DNA of 22,479 nucleotides from a virus (IMGVR_UViG_3300017753_000124:1-22479); one strand, 5' to 3'; positions 6,196 to 15,800 are shown, numbered from the stretch's first letter. Made by a program: numbers and translations. The notes: a model not told the origin generated them from the letters alone.

Positions 6196-6801
6196 ATGAG
6201 CGGTGGTATTAACACAAGCCAAAGAACCACGTTAAGAACAAAAGGTTCAAGTTTCAACTATGATGGAATATTATCTCCTCTCAATTTAGATCGAGGAGTT
6301 GTGTTCCCTTATACACCTGTGATTAACATTGGACACTCGGCAAACTTTGGACAATATGATATCACACACGGAATTTACCAGCCAAATTTTTATGTAAATA
6401 CTCCTAACCCACAGATAGATATGACATGTACATTTACTGCTCAGGATATAACAGAAGCAGAACACACAGTAGCATGCTTACATTTTTTTAAAGCGGTAAC
6501 AAAAGGTGATTTTGGAGAAGCATCCAGAGCCACTACAGCAGGCACACCGCCTCCAGTACTTCTCTTTAGCACATATGGTAGTGCAACAGCGCAAAACGTT
6601 CCTGTTGTTTTGCGTTCATTTAACTATACATTGCCAGATGATTTTGATTATGTTACTGTTGAGACTGCCGCAGGACCACAAACTATACCAACACAAATGA
6701 TGGTTGCAATTAGTTTAATTCCACAATACGCACCGACAAAAGTTAGAAAAAACTTCAACATACAAGATTATAGAAGTGGCAGAGCTGGAGGATTTATGTA
6801 A
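6196..6801 (+). CDS. Tail-tube/baseplate junction protein (gp48/gp54-like)
   Basis: A 201-residue structural protein resembling, from memory of the family, the baseplate tail-tube cap proteins of marine T4-like phages. Features are a FPYTPVINIGHSANFGQYDITHG block at about 37-59, the NTPNPQIDMTCTF strand at about 68-80, a helix TEAEHTVACLHFFKAVTK, a PPPVLLFSTYGS strand pair, and a late PQYAPTKVR. The repeated long beta strands around one helix suit a tail-tube fold. In T4, gp48 and gp54 sit on the baseplate hub and start tube assembly. T4 gp48 and gp54 are longer (about 364 and 320), so this is a compact form, and which of the two it replaces is uncertain. It starts on the ATG immediately after the upstream TAA and overlaps gp53 by one base (TAATG). 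Confidence 0.75.
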   Translation: MSGGINTSQRTTLRTKGSSFNYDGILSPLNLDRGVVFPYTPVINIGHSANFGQYDITHGIYQPNFYVNTPNPQIDMTCTFTAQDITEAEHTVACLHFFKAVTKGDFGEASRATTAGTPPPVLLFSTYGSATAQNVPVVLRSFNYTLPDDFDYVTVETAAGPQTIPTQMMVAISLIPQYAPTKVRKNFNIQDYRSGRAGGFM

Positions 6802-7082
6802 TGAAATTTAGATCAGATAGCATGTATAGGAATACAAAGGTTGTTAACAGTAAATATTTGGATATCATGGATCCAATTATTGATAATGTTGCATCTTTTC
6901 CAACTCGCTCATTAAAAATTACAGCTAAACAAGATAGGCGCCCAGATATATTAGCACATGAACTTTATGGAAACGCCAAACTATGGTGGGTATTTGCAGA
7001 GTTCAATCCAGATTCTCTGAACGATCCTATTGTAGATTTTACTGCCGGAAAAACTATCATAGTACCAACAAGGTTCTCATAA
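6801..7082 (+). CDS. gp53: gp53 baseplate wedge protein
   Basis: At 93 residues it is about half the length of T4 gp53 (196), but it keeps the recognisable core: DILAHELYGNAKLWWVFAEF at about 50-69, then NPDSLNDPIVDFTAGKTIIVP, a LysM-like segment typical of gp53 relatives. gp53 is a wedge component that T4 adds late, enabling wedges to join around the hub. The first half (PIIDNVASFPTRSLKITAKQDRR) gives a strand and the turn leading into that core. The ATG overlaps the previous stop by one base, and the next gene begins two bases after its stop, fitting tight translational coupling in the baseplate operon. Confidence 0.85.
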   Translation: MKFRSDSMYRNTKVVNSKYLDIMDPIIDNVASFPTRSLKITAKQDRRPDILAHELYGNAKLWWVFAEFNPDSLNDPIVDFTAGKTIIVPTRFS

Positions 7083-7083
7083 A

Positions 7084-9894
7084 ATGGCACAAGGCGACAG
7101 ACGACGACAGGCTCCAAGGAGCGTAAGAAATAATAATCCAGGAAACATCAGAAATAATCCTAACTTTACATGGCAAGGACAAACTGGCGTAGACTCTGGC
7201 GGCTTTGCTGTCTTTGATACACCAGAAAACGGCTCAAGAGCTATGGCTAGGTTATTACAAAATTACCAAGGCGATGGTACTGATGCAAACACAGTTAATA
7301 AAATTATTCATCGCTGGGCACCTCCTAACGAAAATGACACAGGGCGTTATGCACAAGAAGTAGCAGATGCGATGGGCGTTGGTGTTAATCAACCAGTTGA
7401 CTTATCTAGAAATCCAGAATTACAAGCTAAAATGATGGACTATATGACTCAAAAAGAAGGTGGGGCTAGAGCGCAAAGTTATTTTGAAGATAGCCATTCT
7501 GTTGGTATTGGAATGCAAAACGGAACAGTCACGTCAGCAGAAGCAATTGCACAAGCAAACGCACAACGGGTACCAACTTCTCCTAGACCAGAAATGTCAG
7601 ATGGTGACAGAGAAAGAATAGCACAAATTGATGAAGCAATAGAAAACAATTTGATTTATCAAAATGCACAAAGAGAATTAGCAGCAGACCAAGCAGCTTT
7701 TGATGAAGAGTTCGGAGCAACACATAATCCAGATGGCACTGCTAAAGTTGCAGGAGTAGATGATTTAGACTTTGGTAGACCAACTGGAGACGAAGAAGGC
7801 GATCCTTATAACTTTCAAGGTGCAGCATCATCAGTAGCAATATTAGAAGCAGAAAAGAAACAAATACAAGACAGACTTGCCGCAGAGCAAGCGGCATGGG
7901 ATGAACAAAATGCTGGTGCAGGAGATGCAGACGATGAGGTTGAAGAAACCATTGGAGCAGAGGATCCTGATTTAGCAGACGAATTTACCGATCAATTTAA
8001 TGCAGGTGCCGAAGACGCAATCGTGGAAGGACCTGATCCTGTTGAGCGTTCATATTCAGATGTAGTAGTTGAAAATTGGATGACTCAAAATGATCTAACA
8101 ACATACAAATGGACATTTTATCTTGTTAAGTCAAATATTTGGAATCAACCAACAGTATTAGAAAATGACGACAGTGTAACTAGACAAGGTGATGCAGTTG
8201 TAATAGCTGAAAGCGGTGTTGAGACTGCCTTTGCTATTGAAAATATGTTAATGCTGAGTAAACTTGTTGGTGGTACAGGTGCAGTTGGAACATTCCAATT
8301 TGACTTGTATGAGCCATATGGATTTACATTTATGGATCGGTTAGTAAAACTACAACCAAATTTTTATGGACAAATGGGATTGCAAAGTGCATTATTTGTT
8401 CTTAAATTGGAATTTTTAGGAAGAGATCCTGACACTGGTGTAGAAGTAAAATGGCCAGGAAAGAGTTTTTTCTATCCTTGTACAATACGAGAAATGAAAG
8501 GCAATGTTGATGCTAGCGGTAGTAGATATAATATTGTGGCTTTCAATACAAAACAAAGTGCAGAAGCTAATGTTACAGTTGTAACTGATATTAAGTATAC
8601 AGATGTTGGTAATGTAGAGAGTTTAGCATCCTCATTACAGACAGCATTAAATGAACATGAAAACGATATTAGGAATGGTGGTAGAGATCCTGCAGATATC
8701 CCACCAAATGCCACTGCTCAACCTATTAAGCAATGGGAAATTATATTTGCGCCAAGTGCAACAGGACAAGAGTTTAATTTACCCAAAGCCGCATTCAGTA
8801 GTACTGAAGATCAAGCTATGGCTGCAATGCTCAGTGCAAGTAATGAAGATCCAAATCTAAGAGATGGTACTGTTGGTAATAATACAAATATGAAAGTATT
8901 TTTGGAAAGATTAATAACAGCTAACGTTCCTGAGTTTGCACGTTTTGCAGCAGAGCATCGTGAACAAGGATACAGAGTTCCATATATACATGTTGACACA
9001 AACACAGTAGTTGGTGATGGTGTAGACCCAGCAACAAATAATAGACAAGCAACAGAACAATTAATTGTTGAGATTAAATGGACTTATACTAATATTAATA
9101 ATGATCCGGAAATTGCCAGACAACAAGCCACAAATCCAACATTCCAAAATGGAAGATTTGATGACTTGCCAATTAGCAAAGTGTATAGATACCTGTACAG
9201 CGGAGAGAACACACAGCTAGTTAATTTTGACTTGACATTTGATACATATTTCTTTAATGTTAGAGATCCAGGACTAGCTAATACATATGCAGAACCATCT
9301 GGAGTTGTTCACCCTGGTGCAGGAGTAGTAAGTAATAATACATCAGCACCAAGAGATATTGTTAATAGTGGACCTATCGGACAAGTTAGAGTTGGTAGAT
9401 TTTTAAGCGACATTAAAGTTGATCAAGATGACATGGCGATACAAATACCAAGTTATGGCTTTGCTGCTTTAGGTAGTGCAGCACAACAAGTGTCAGACAT
9501 TAAAAATGGAAATGTTGATACAGTGGATGCGGTTCGTGATGCGGCACTTGTTGGCAGAGACATGGATTTTATGACTGCTAGTTTTGAAATAGTTGGCGAT
9601 CCATTTTGGATGGGTGCGCCGGGTGCAGTTATAGCAGGAGATCAAGACTTGCTAATTGAATATGCAGATGCAGATACAATGATTGTTTTCATTAATTACC
9701 TAGGTAAAGAAGAAATGTATGAAGCTGGATATTCAGGCAAAGCAGATATGGATCTTGTTAGTAGCGGAGTATATAGAATTACAGATATTGAAAGTAAATT
9801 TAGTCAAGGACAATTTACACAAATCCTAAAAGGATATAAAGATACAAGAACAACACCAAGTATTGTTAAAAACAAACTGGAGAATATTGGATGA
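7084..9894 (+). CDS. Large baseplate hub protein, gp27-like, with N-terminal lysozyme-like domain
   Basis: A 936-residue protein of three parts. Residues about 12-130 form a phage lysozyme/transglycosylase-like domain with RNNNPGNIR at 15-23, GGFAVFDTPENGSRAMARLL and RWAPPNENDTGRYA at about 77-90. Residues about 165-325 are acidic, Ala/Glu/Asp-rich and partly coiled-coil, a linker. Residues about 325-936 look like the beta-rich hub domains, ending IEYADADTMIVFINYLGK...VYRITDIESKFSQGQFTQILKGY. This resembles in layout the end of T4 gp27. Position between gp53 and the gp5-like spike supports a gp27 role, since gp5 and gp27 bind each other in T4. The gp27 link is inferred from position and fold style, not close identity. 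The product would hold the spike and may help breach peptidoglycan. Its stop overlaps the next ATG (ATGA). Confidence 0.72.
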   Translation: MAQGDRRRQAPRSVRNNNPGNIRNNPNFTWQGQTGVDSGGFAVFDTPENGSRAMARLLQNYQGDGTDANTVNKIIHRWAPPNENDTGRYAQEVADAMGVGVNQPVDLSRNPELQAKMMDYMTQKEGGARAQSYFEDSHSVGIGMQNGTVTSAEAIAQANAQRVPTSPRPEMSDGDRERIAQIDEAIENNLIYQNAQRELAADQAAFDEEFGATHNPDGTAKVAGVDDLDFGRPTGDEEGDPYNFQGAASSVAILEAEKKQIQDRLAAEQAAWDEQNAGAGDADDEVEETIGAEDPDLADEFTDQFNAGAEDAIVEGPDPVERSYSDVVVENWMTQNDLTTYKWTFYLVKSNIWNQPTVLENDDSVTRQGDAVVIAESGVETAFAIENMLMLSKLVGGTGAVGTFQFDLYEPYGFTFMDRLVKLQPNFYGQMGLQSALFVLKLEFLGRDPDTGVEVKWPGKSFFYPCTIREMKGNVDASGSRYNIVAFNTKQSAEANVTVVTDIKYTDVGNVESLASSLQTALNEHENDIRNGGRDPADIPPNATAQPIKQWEIIFAPSATGQEFNLPKAAFSSTEDQAMAAMLSASNEDPNLRDGTVGNNTNMKVFLERLITANVPEFARFAAEHREQGYRVPYIHVDTNTVVGDGVDPATNNRQATEQLIVEIKWTYTNINNDPEIARQQATNPTFQNGRFDDLPISKVYRYLYSGENTQLVNFDLTFDTYFFNVRDPGLANTYAEPSGVVHPGAGVVSNNTSAPRDIVNSGPIGQVRVGRFLSDIKVDQDDMAIQIPSYGFAALGSAAQQVSDIKNGNVDTVDAVRDAALVGRDMDFMTASFEIVGDPFWMGAPGAVIAGDQDLLIEYADADTMIVFINYLGKEEMYEAGYSGKADMDLVSSGVYRITDIESKFSQGQFTQILKGYKDTRTTPSIVKNKLENIG

Positions 9895-11105
9895 GCGGTT
9901 ATAGAAACACTAACATAAACAACATGCCAGGCAGAGTACAGCAGGGCGGTAGAGATGGTGTGAATACCATTGCTGGAGTGTATCCAGCAGTTGTTGTAAA
10001 AAATAATGATAGTACGATGATGGGTAGAATTGAAGTTCGTATACCAGAATTTGGAAACCCAACATCAAAAGCAACACGTATGATATCATTAGTTTCTCCA
10101 ATGGCTGGTATTAATAATTTACCAAATGTTGAAGATGATTATAAAACTGATTCGGGTACCGCTAGTAGTTACGGTATGTGGCCACAACCTCCAGCAGTTG
10201 GTACAGAAGTATTAGTAGGATTTAGTAGTAGCCGAGAGGAAGGCTTTTATTTAGGCTCGTTTATGAGCAAAGACAGAAATAGCATGATGGGCGGACATGC
10301 AAGTACTGAAGCATATGATCCAGATACTGGAGAATCAAGTTTTGGTCCAACACTAGAAAAAAACCCAAATGACGGACAGGACTCAACTACTAGACCTATG
10401 AATAGCTTTAATGATGCAAAGTTAAAGCAACAAGGACTTGCAGGAGATCTTGTACGTGGACACAGTCAAAGTACAGCTAGAAGAGAATCTCCAAGTAAAG
10501 TTTTTGGTATGACTACAGCAGGCGGACATGTATTAACAATGGATGATGGCGCCGCTGATGGTAGCGGAAGTCAAAATATTAGAATCAAGACTATGAGCGG
10601 AGCTCAGATACTAATGGATGATACTAATGATTTTATTTTTGTTTCCAATAGCACAGGCAGTGCATATATTGAAATTGACAGTGAAGGAAATATTGACATG
10701 TATAGTGCTAAAAATGTAAGTGTACATGCAGAAGAAGATATAAACTTCCACTCAAAACAAAATATTAACATGCAAGCAGACCAAGGAGTTAATATCAAAA
10801 GCACAGGTGCAGAAGGTATAAAAATGGAAGCAAGTGTTGGCGGCATACACCAAACAGCCAAAGATATATGGTCAGTAAAAGGACTTACATCAAACATCAC
10901 AAGTAACCATCACAAAGAGACAGCAAGTAGGATTGACATGAATGGTCCTACAGCAACTATACCTACTGAAATTACAATGCAAAGTCAAGTAGCAAATAGA
11001 AATATCTTAGAGAGTGCAGCTAGTCGTGTTCCAGAACATCATCCTTGGCAAGGTGTAACTGCGGTACAAGAAAGATTTAAAACAGGTGAAGGAAATATTA
11101 CATAA
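9891..11105 (+). CDS. gp5: gp5-like tail spike (OB-fold plus beta-helix), lacking the lysozyme domain
   Basis: This 404-residue protein begins with a gp5/VgrG-type OB-fold domain at about 26-130 (GVYPAVVVKNNDSTMMGRIEVRIP, then PPAVGTEVLVGFSSSREEGFYLGS). A glycine/asparagine-rich linker spans about 131-205, containing RRESPSKVFGM at about 197-207. It then enters repeats that suit a triple-stranded beta-helix at about 210-320 (GNIDMYSAKNVSVHAEEDINFHSKQ and following), the membrane-piercing needle. T4 gp5 (575 residues) has a lysozyme domain between these parts. Here nothing like it is present and the length is short by about that amount. A separate GH24-like gene follows directly, overlapping the stop by one base. 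The protein should form the trimeric spike beneath the hub. Confidence 0.85.
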   Translation: MSGYRNTNINNMPGRVQQGGRDGVNTIAGVYPAVVVKNNDSTMMGRIEVRIPEFGNPTSKATRMISLVSPMAGINNLPNVEDDYKTDSGTASSYGMWPQPPAVGTEVLVGFSSSREEGFYLGSFMSKDRNSMMGGHASTEAYDPDTGESSFGPTLEKNPNDGQDSTTRPMNSFNDAKLKQQGLAGDLVRGHSQSTARRESPSKVFGMTTAGGHVLTMDDGAADGSGSQNIRIKTMSGAQILMDDTNDFIFVSNSTGSAYIEIDSEGNIDMYSAKNVSVHAEEDINFHSKQNINMQADQGVNIKSTGAEGIKMEASVGGIHQTAKDIWSVKGLTSNITSNHHKETASRIDMNGPTATIPTEITMQSQVANRNILESAASRVPEHHPWQGVTAVQERFKTGEGNIT

Positions 11106-11833
11106 TGGCTGACATTACTTTACCAAATAAACTTACCGATAAAGACTTAGTTGAATTTGAATTATTTACAGTAAAAAATTCAGAATACGTAAACAATCAG
11201 ATCCCATTAAAAAATTTAGAGGCTAGTGAAGAATTATTAAACTTTATGCTTCGTCAAACACAGTGGCGAGGATACAGTTATGTGGTTCCTGGAACCACTA
11301 CTACTCTTATTGGATACGGCACTAGTGAAAATTTAAATTCAATATCTGGATTAACAGAAAGCCAAGCATATAGTGATTGGATTTCTAAAGTAAAAAATAG
11401 TGAAAAAAAATTAAAAAGACAATTCCCTCTTGACAAACTAACACAATCACAGTATGATGGACTAGTGAGTTTATTCCACACTACTGGTAGTTTCACGAGT
11501 GTTGGCTCTGATGTTAGGAAGTTCCAAATTGGTAATTATATCAAACAAGAGGAATGGAATTATGTTGCCACTGCACTAATTAATAGTGGTACTAACAGAG
11601 CAAGGCGCCAAGCAGAAGCTAAGATTATTATGCTAGGCGACTATGGAATTTACAAAGATAGAAGTCTAATGAAAGAGGCAGGCATACAGGATATTAGACA
11701 ACAATATCCAGACGGCTTTGCAACAACAGTATCTAAAAAACAAGCAGAAGTGGTATACTATGCTGAAACAGGATTGTTCCTACCACAATTAACTATGTCT
11801 AGAATGAGAGAATTAGTTAAGTTAAATAGCTAA
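11105..11833 (+). CDS. GH24 (T4 lysozyme-like) domain protein with degenerate active site
   Basis: A 242-residue protein whose residues about 45-185 follow the GH24 lysozyme plan: LRQTQWRGYSY...TTLIGYGT at 49-73, LTQSQYDGLVSLFHTTGSF at 112-130, and a final NRARRQAEAKIIMLGDYG at 164-181. In active members the first block reads as a catalytic Glu followed by Gly, then Tyr-x-Asp, then T-I-G-Y-G. Here the Glu position is Thr or Gln (51-53 region) and the Asp position is Val or Pro, though the IGYG turn is kept. The fold is probably retained and catalysis lost, or rebuilt with other residues. About 40 N-terminal and 60 C-terminal residues lie outside the domain. Sitting right after a gp5 that lacks lysozyme, it may be that domain split off as a structural subunit. 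Confidence 0.78.
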   Translation: MADITLPNKLTDKDLVEFELFTVKNSEYVNNQIPLKNLEASEELLNFMLRQTQWRGYSYVVPGTTTTLIGYGTSENLNSISGLTESQAYSDWISKVKNSEKKLKRQFPLDKLTQSQYDGLVSLFHTTGSFTSVGSDVRKFQIGNYIKQEEWNYVATALINSGTNRARRQAEAKIIMLGDYGIYKDRSLMKEAGIQDIRQQYPDGFATTVSKKQAEVVYYAETGLFLPQLTMSRMRELVKLNS

Positions 11834-11856
11834 ACTAAAAGAAGGAACACCATGTT

Positions 11857-12411
11857 TTGCCCAGTGTCTTATTATTAAATGCAGATGCTCAACCACTAAG
11901 TTACATGCCTTTGAGCACCATTAGCTGGCAGTCAGCAGTAAAGGCAATATTCCAACAAAAAGCCAAAGTACTTGCAAACTACGAAAATAAATTTTTACGT
12001 AGCGCAAACTTTTCTATGCCACAGCCAAGCATTGTTATGCTACATGCATATCACAAGCATCCAACCAAAGCAAAATTTACAAGACGTAACTTGTATATTA
12101 GAGATAACTTCCAATGTCAGTATTGTGGAGACAAATTCCATTACGGCGATTTGACTATAGATCATGTTATACCTAAATCACGAGGCGGCAAGTTAACCTG
12201 GGAAAATAGTACCTCTGCATGTATGCCATGTAATGTTGCTAAAGGTAAACGTATGATTAATCCATTATCAAAACCTCACAAGCCAACTTGGCATGAAATT
12301 AACAATGCAGCAAGGAATTATAAGCTATCAATTCCAGATCCAGCTTGGCAGGACTACATTAACTGGCCAGAAGAGCTTTTATCTATAAATTTGCTTCCTG
12401 AATACACTTAA
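11857..12411 (+). CDS. HNH endonuclease (TTG start or frameshifted ATG)
   Basis: A 184-residue HNH nuclease of the free-standing phage type. The zinc-binding CQYC is at 87-90, IDHVIPKSRGG at 101-111 gives the metal-binding Asp-His, WEN at 115-117 gives the central Asn, and CMPCNVAKGKR at 122-132 gives the second CxxC and third catalytic position. The N-terminal MPSVLLLNADAQPL is typical of this family. Such genes cut DNA and are often mobile; here it interrupts the baseplate operon between the GH24-like gene and gp25. The frame opens with a TTG at 11857-11859, ten bases after AAGGA. An ATG at 11852 sits at better spacing but in another frame that stops after eight codons. Loss of two bases in the TTTT run would join that ATG to this frame. 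Confidence 0.9.
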   Translation: MPSVLLLNADAQPLSYMPLSTISWQSAVKAIFQQKAKVLANYENKFLRSANFSMPQPSIVMLHAYHKHPTKAKFTRRNLYIRDNFQCQYCGDKFHYGDLTIDHVIPKSRGGKLTWENSTSACMPCNVAKGKRMINPLSKPHKPTWHEINNAARNYKLSIPDPAWQDYINWPEELLSINLLPEYT

Positions 12412-12432
12412 AGAAAAAACGTTGATTTTTCT
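12412..12432. repeat. AT-rich inverted repeat ahead of the gp25 promoter
   Basis: AGAAAAA (12412-12418) and TTTTTCT (12426-12432) are perfectly complementary around a seven-base loop, immediately after the HNH stop. With one G-C pair the stem is too weak to be a convincing intrinsic terminator. It may instead act as an AT-rich upstream element to the adjacent late promoter. Confidence 0.35.
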
Positions 12433-12433
12433 A

Positions 12434-12441
12434 GATAAATA
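12434..12441 (+). promoter_or_regulatory. Late promoter for gp25-gp6 with no room for a leader, GATAAATA
   Basis: GATAAATA differs from the T4 late box at one position. By T4 spacing (box at about -13 to -6) initiation falls at about 12447, the A of the gp25 start codon. It lies right after the HNH gene, so gp25, gp6 and the giant gene can be transcribed independently of genes upstream. Confidence 0.6.
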
Positions 12442-12446
12442 TCTTT

Positions 12447-12830
12447 ATGGACAAGATAATTGGATATACAACAGTAGATCAACTTAGAAGCGCAAAATAC
12501 CTAACTGATATTGATCTGGCAAAGCAGGATCTAAAGAATCACTTTGGTATTCGTAAAGGTGAGAAGTGGACAAACCCAGAGTTTGGTAGCGACTTGCCTT
12601 TATATGTATTTGAACCACTAGACGATTCTACACTTGACTTAATTAACGATGATGTTAATCAAGTAGTAAGCTACGATCCTAGATTTGAACTAGCATCACA
12701 GCAAGCAATAGTAAATCGCGATCAACATACTGTTACAGTATTAGTTAAATTAATATACTTACCTACTACTACGCCAACTGATCTTGTACTTAAATTCGAT
12801 GACGAATTTGGTGAAACAGTAGAGTTTTAA
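12447..12830 (+). CDS. gp25: gp25 baseplate wedge protein
   Basis: The 127 residues fit T4 gp25 (132). The conserved core is present: LRSAKYLTDIDLAKQDLKNHFGIRKGEKWTNPEFGSDLPLYVFEPLD at about 13-59 with the GEKWTNPEFGS turn, followed by the helix DSTLDLINDDVNQVVSYDPRF and the strand HTVTVLVKLIYL. gp25 is the most conserved wedge protein of contractile tails, bridging wedge (gp6/gp7) and the first sheath layer. The start ATG has no purine-rich site in the five bases between it and the late-promoter box, so the transcript may be leaderless. gp6 follows after two bases. Confidence 0.92.
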   Translation: MDKIIGYTTVDQLRSAKYLTDIDLAKQDLKNHFGIRKGEKWTNPEFGSDLPLYVFEPLDDSTLDLINDDVNQVVSYDPRFELASQQAIVNRDQHTVTVLVKLIYLPTTTPTDLVLKFDDEFGETVEF

Positions 12831-12832
12831 CA

Positions 12833-15800
12833 ATGGCACAAAAAATTAGACAAGCAAAATTATTCGCGGCTGAGGATTATACTACTGTATATGAATCATA
12901 TGTACAGGCGGATTTAAAATCGTACGATTACGATACCATACGAACTGGTATGGTTGAATATATCAGAACAAATTATCCAGAAAATTATAACGATTGGGTT
13001 GAGAGTAGCGAATTTGTCGCACTACTTGATTTGATTGCACAGTTTGGACATAACTTAGCGTTCCGTGTAGACTTAAACAGTCGTAACAATTTCTTATCTA
13101 CTGCAACCAAACAAGAGAGTGTCTTAAAGTTAGCTGACTTTTTAGCATACCAACCAAAACGAAATGTGCCAGCATTTGGTTTGCTAAAACTCGTAAGTGT
13201 AAAAACTAACGAAGCAGTTATTGGTAGTGATGGTTCGAGCTTAGGCGGTAAAGAAATCCGTTTTGAGAACACCAGCTCTCCTGATAACATTGATGACTTT
13301 ACGGCTGTTATTAACAGTGTGTTTAATAAAAGTAATCCTTTTGGTAGCCCACAAAAACAGTCAATTATTGACGGCGTAATGACAGACTTTTATGCACTAA
13401 ACAACACAAATGATCAGGTATACTTTTCATTTAGTGGTGCAGTTCAAGGCATTTCAAGCTCGTTCAACGCAGTTAGTGTTACAATAGAAAATGGACAGCT
13501 TGCAGAAAATTCACCAAATCCAAACGGATCATTTAACGTTGCATATAGAAATGATAACCTAGGTATCACAAGTAACAATACCGGGTTCTTTATGGGCTTT
13601 AAACAAGGACAATTACAATTTAAAGACTTTGAAATTACAGACACTATTAGTAGTCAGTCTTTAGATGTTAATATTTCAAATATTAACGAAAGTGATGTTT
13701 GGGTACAAACGGTTACCAGTGATGGCGAAGTTCTTAAAAACTGGACTAAGGTAGATAAAAATGTTATCTACAATACAGTACCTTCAGGTGTACGTGATGT
13801 GTTTGCAGTTAAAACAAGAGCTACTAATCAAATTAGTATTATGTTTGCAGATGCTGCTTTTGGTAATGTACCTTCAGGTATTATACGTGTTTGGTATCGT
13901 ACAAGTGCCAATGACACTTATGTACTACGTCCAGATGACATTACCAACAAAAAATTTAGTATACAGTATACAGGTGCTGATGGCAACCCATACACAGTTG
14001 TTTTTGAAGGACAGCTTAGACAAAGTGTATTAAACGCAAGTCGTAGCGAAACTGTTTCTGAGATAAAAGAAAACGCTCCTCGCACCTTTGCATCACAAAA
14101 TCGTATGATTACAGCAGACGATTATAACAGTTTACTGGCAACACAAAGTACATCAATTAAGAAAATTAAAAGTATAAACCGCACACACAGCGGACACAGC
14201 CGTTATTTAGATATTAAAGATCCAACAGGTGCATACAGTAACTTACATCTTTATTCATTAGACGGTGTTCTTACTAGAGAACAAATTACAAAAGAAAAAA
14301 CAAGTGCTTCTAGAACACCAAGTAGTGTGTTTAGTAACTATATTGTTCCTATGTTAAATGATGATGAAGTAATTAACTTGTATTATGATTTACACAGAAA
14401 TCAATTCAATGCACTAAAAACAACCGATGCTGCATTTAACACACTAACATGGCAGGCGGCGAATGGTATTGAAGGCACAAGTGGTTACCTTACAGATGCA
14501 TCTAACAATATTGCTAGAACAGGATTAGTAAGTTCAATTTATTCAAAATATATTAGAGATGGTGCTTTAGTAAAATTTACAAAAAATAGTAAAACAGTAT
14601 GGACAAAAGTATCAAGCATCTATAATAATGGATTAGGTGTTGACGATACAAGTGGTGCACCTACTGGGCTACGTGCAAATGGCGACGGTGCTATTATTAC
14701 AGACAGTGTTATTCCTAATGGATCGTCTGTAGAAATTATTTACCCTGCAATTAATAGAACATTTACAAGTGAAGAACGTTTTGCTATTAATACATTCTTA
14801 ACTGCAAAAACTGACTTTGCTCTTACATATGATTTTATTAACGGCGGATGGAATATATTAGAAACACCGACAGCAAAAACATCGGCGTTTGATATTATAT
14901 CTTTCTTTAGTACACCAAATAATAATTGGATTTTACATGTAGATTTTGACACACTAGTAAATTATGGAAAATATAATATTACTACTCGTGTTTCAAGATT
15001 TGTCTTAGAAAGTCAATTAATTGAGTTTAGTAATATTAATAATCAAGAAAAATTAGAAGAAGAAAGTAAAAAAGCAAGTCGAGATCAAATTGAAATTATT
15101 GACTTAGGTGCTGGTACTACTGGTAACTTCTATGTTTATGGATACACATTCCAAGGACTAAACGGGCAGCAAGCTGGCGTTTATAATCCTAATCGTGTTA
15201 TATTATCACTAAAAGATAAAAATAAAGATGGACGTCCAGACGATCCAGATGCAGTATATAATATTTTAGGAAACAGTTCAAGTTTAGTTGATTTAAGAAT
15301 TGAATGGAAACATATTCCAGATAAGAATGAAATTATTGATCCTAGCTTCAGTAATATTATTGACACATTTGTATTAACAACATCTTATGACAGCAATTAT
15401 AGAAATTGGTTAAAAAATAACGACAAAACATTAGAGAGTGAACCTAACCCACCAACAATGGACATGTTAAATTCACAGTTTGGTCAGTTTATGGATAAAA
15501 AAGCAATGAGTGATACTATCATTTATCGCCCAGTAAAATATAAAGTTTTATTTGGTCCAGAAGCAGAATCAGAACTACAAGCAAAATTTAGAGTTGTTAA
15601 ATTACCAAACACAAGTTTAACAGACAACGAAATTAAAAGTAAATTAGTAGATGCAATTACTGAATTCTTCCATATTGATAATTGGGATTTTGGTGAAGAG
15701 TTCTTCTTTACAGAATTAGCAGCACACGTACACCAATCATTAGCTGGTGTAGTTAGTAGCTTTGTAATTGTACCTATGAGTTCAGACAGTGTATTTGGAG

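Noticed and set aside
11821-11828. GTTAAATA ahead of the HNH gene as a late promoter
   Set aside because: It matches the TAAATA core but lies in coding sequence of an AT-rich genome where the core occurs often by chance; kept only as a possibility.
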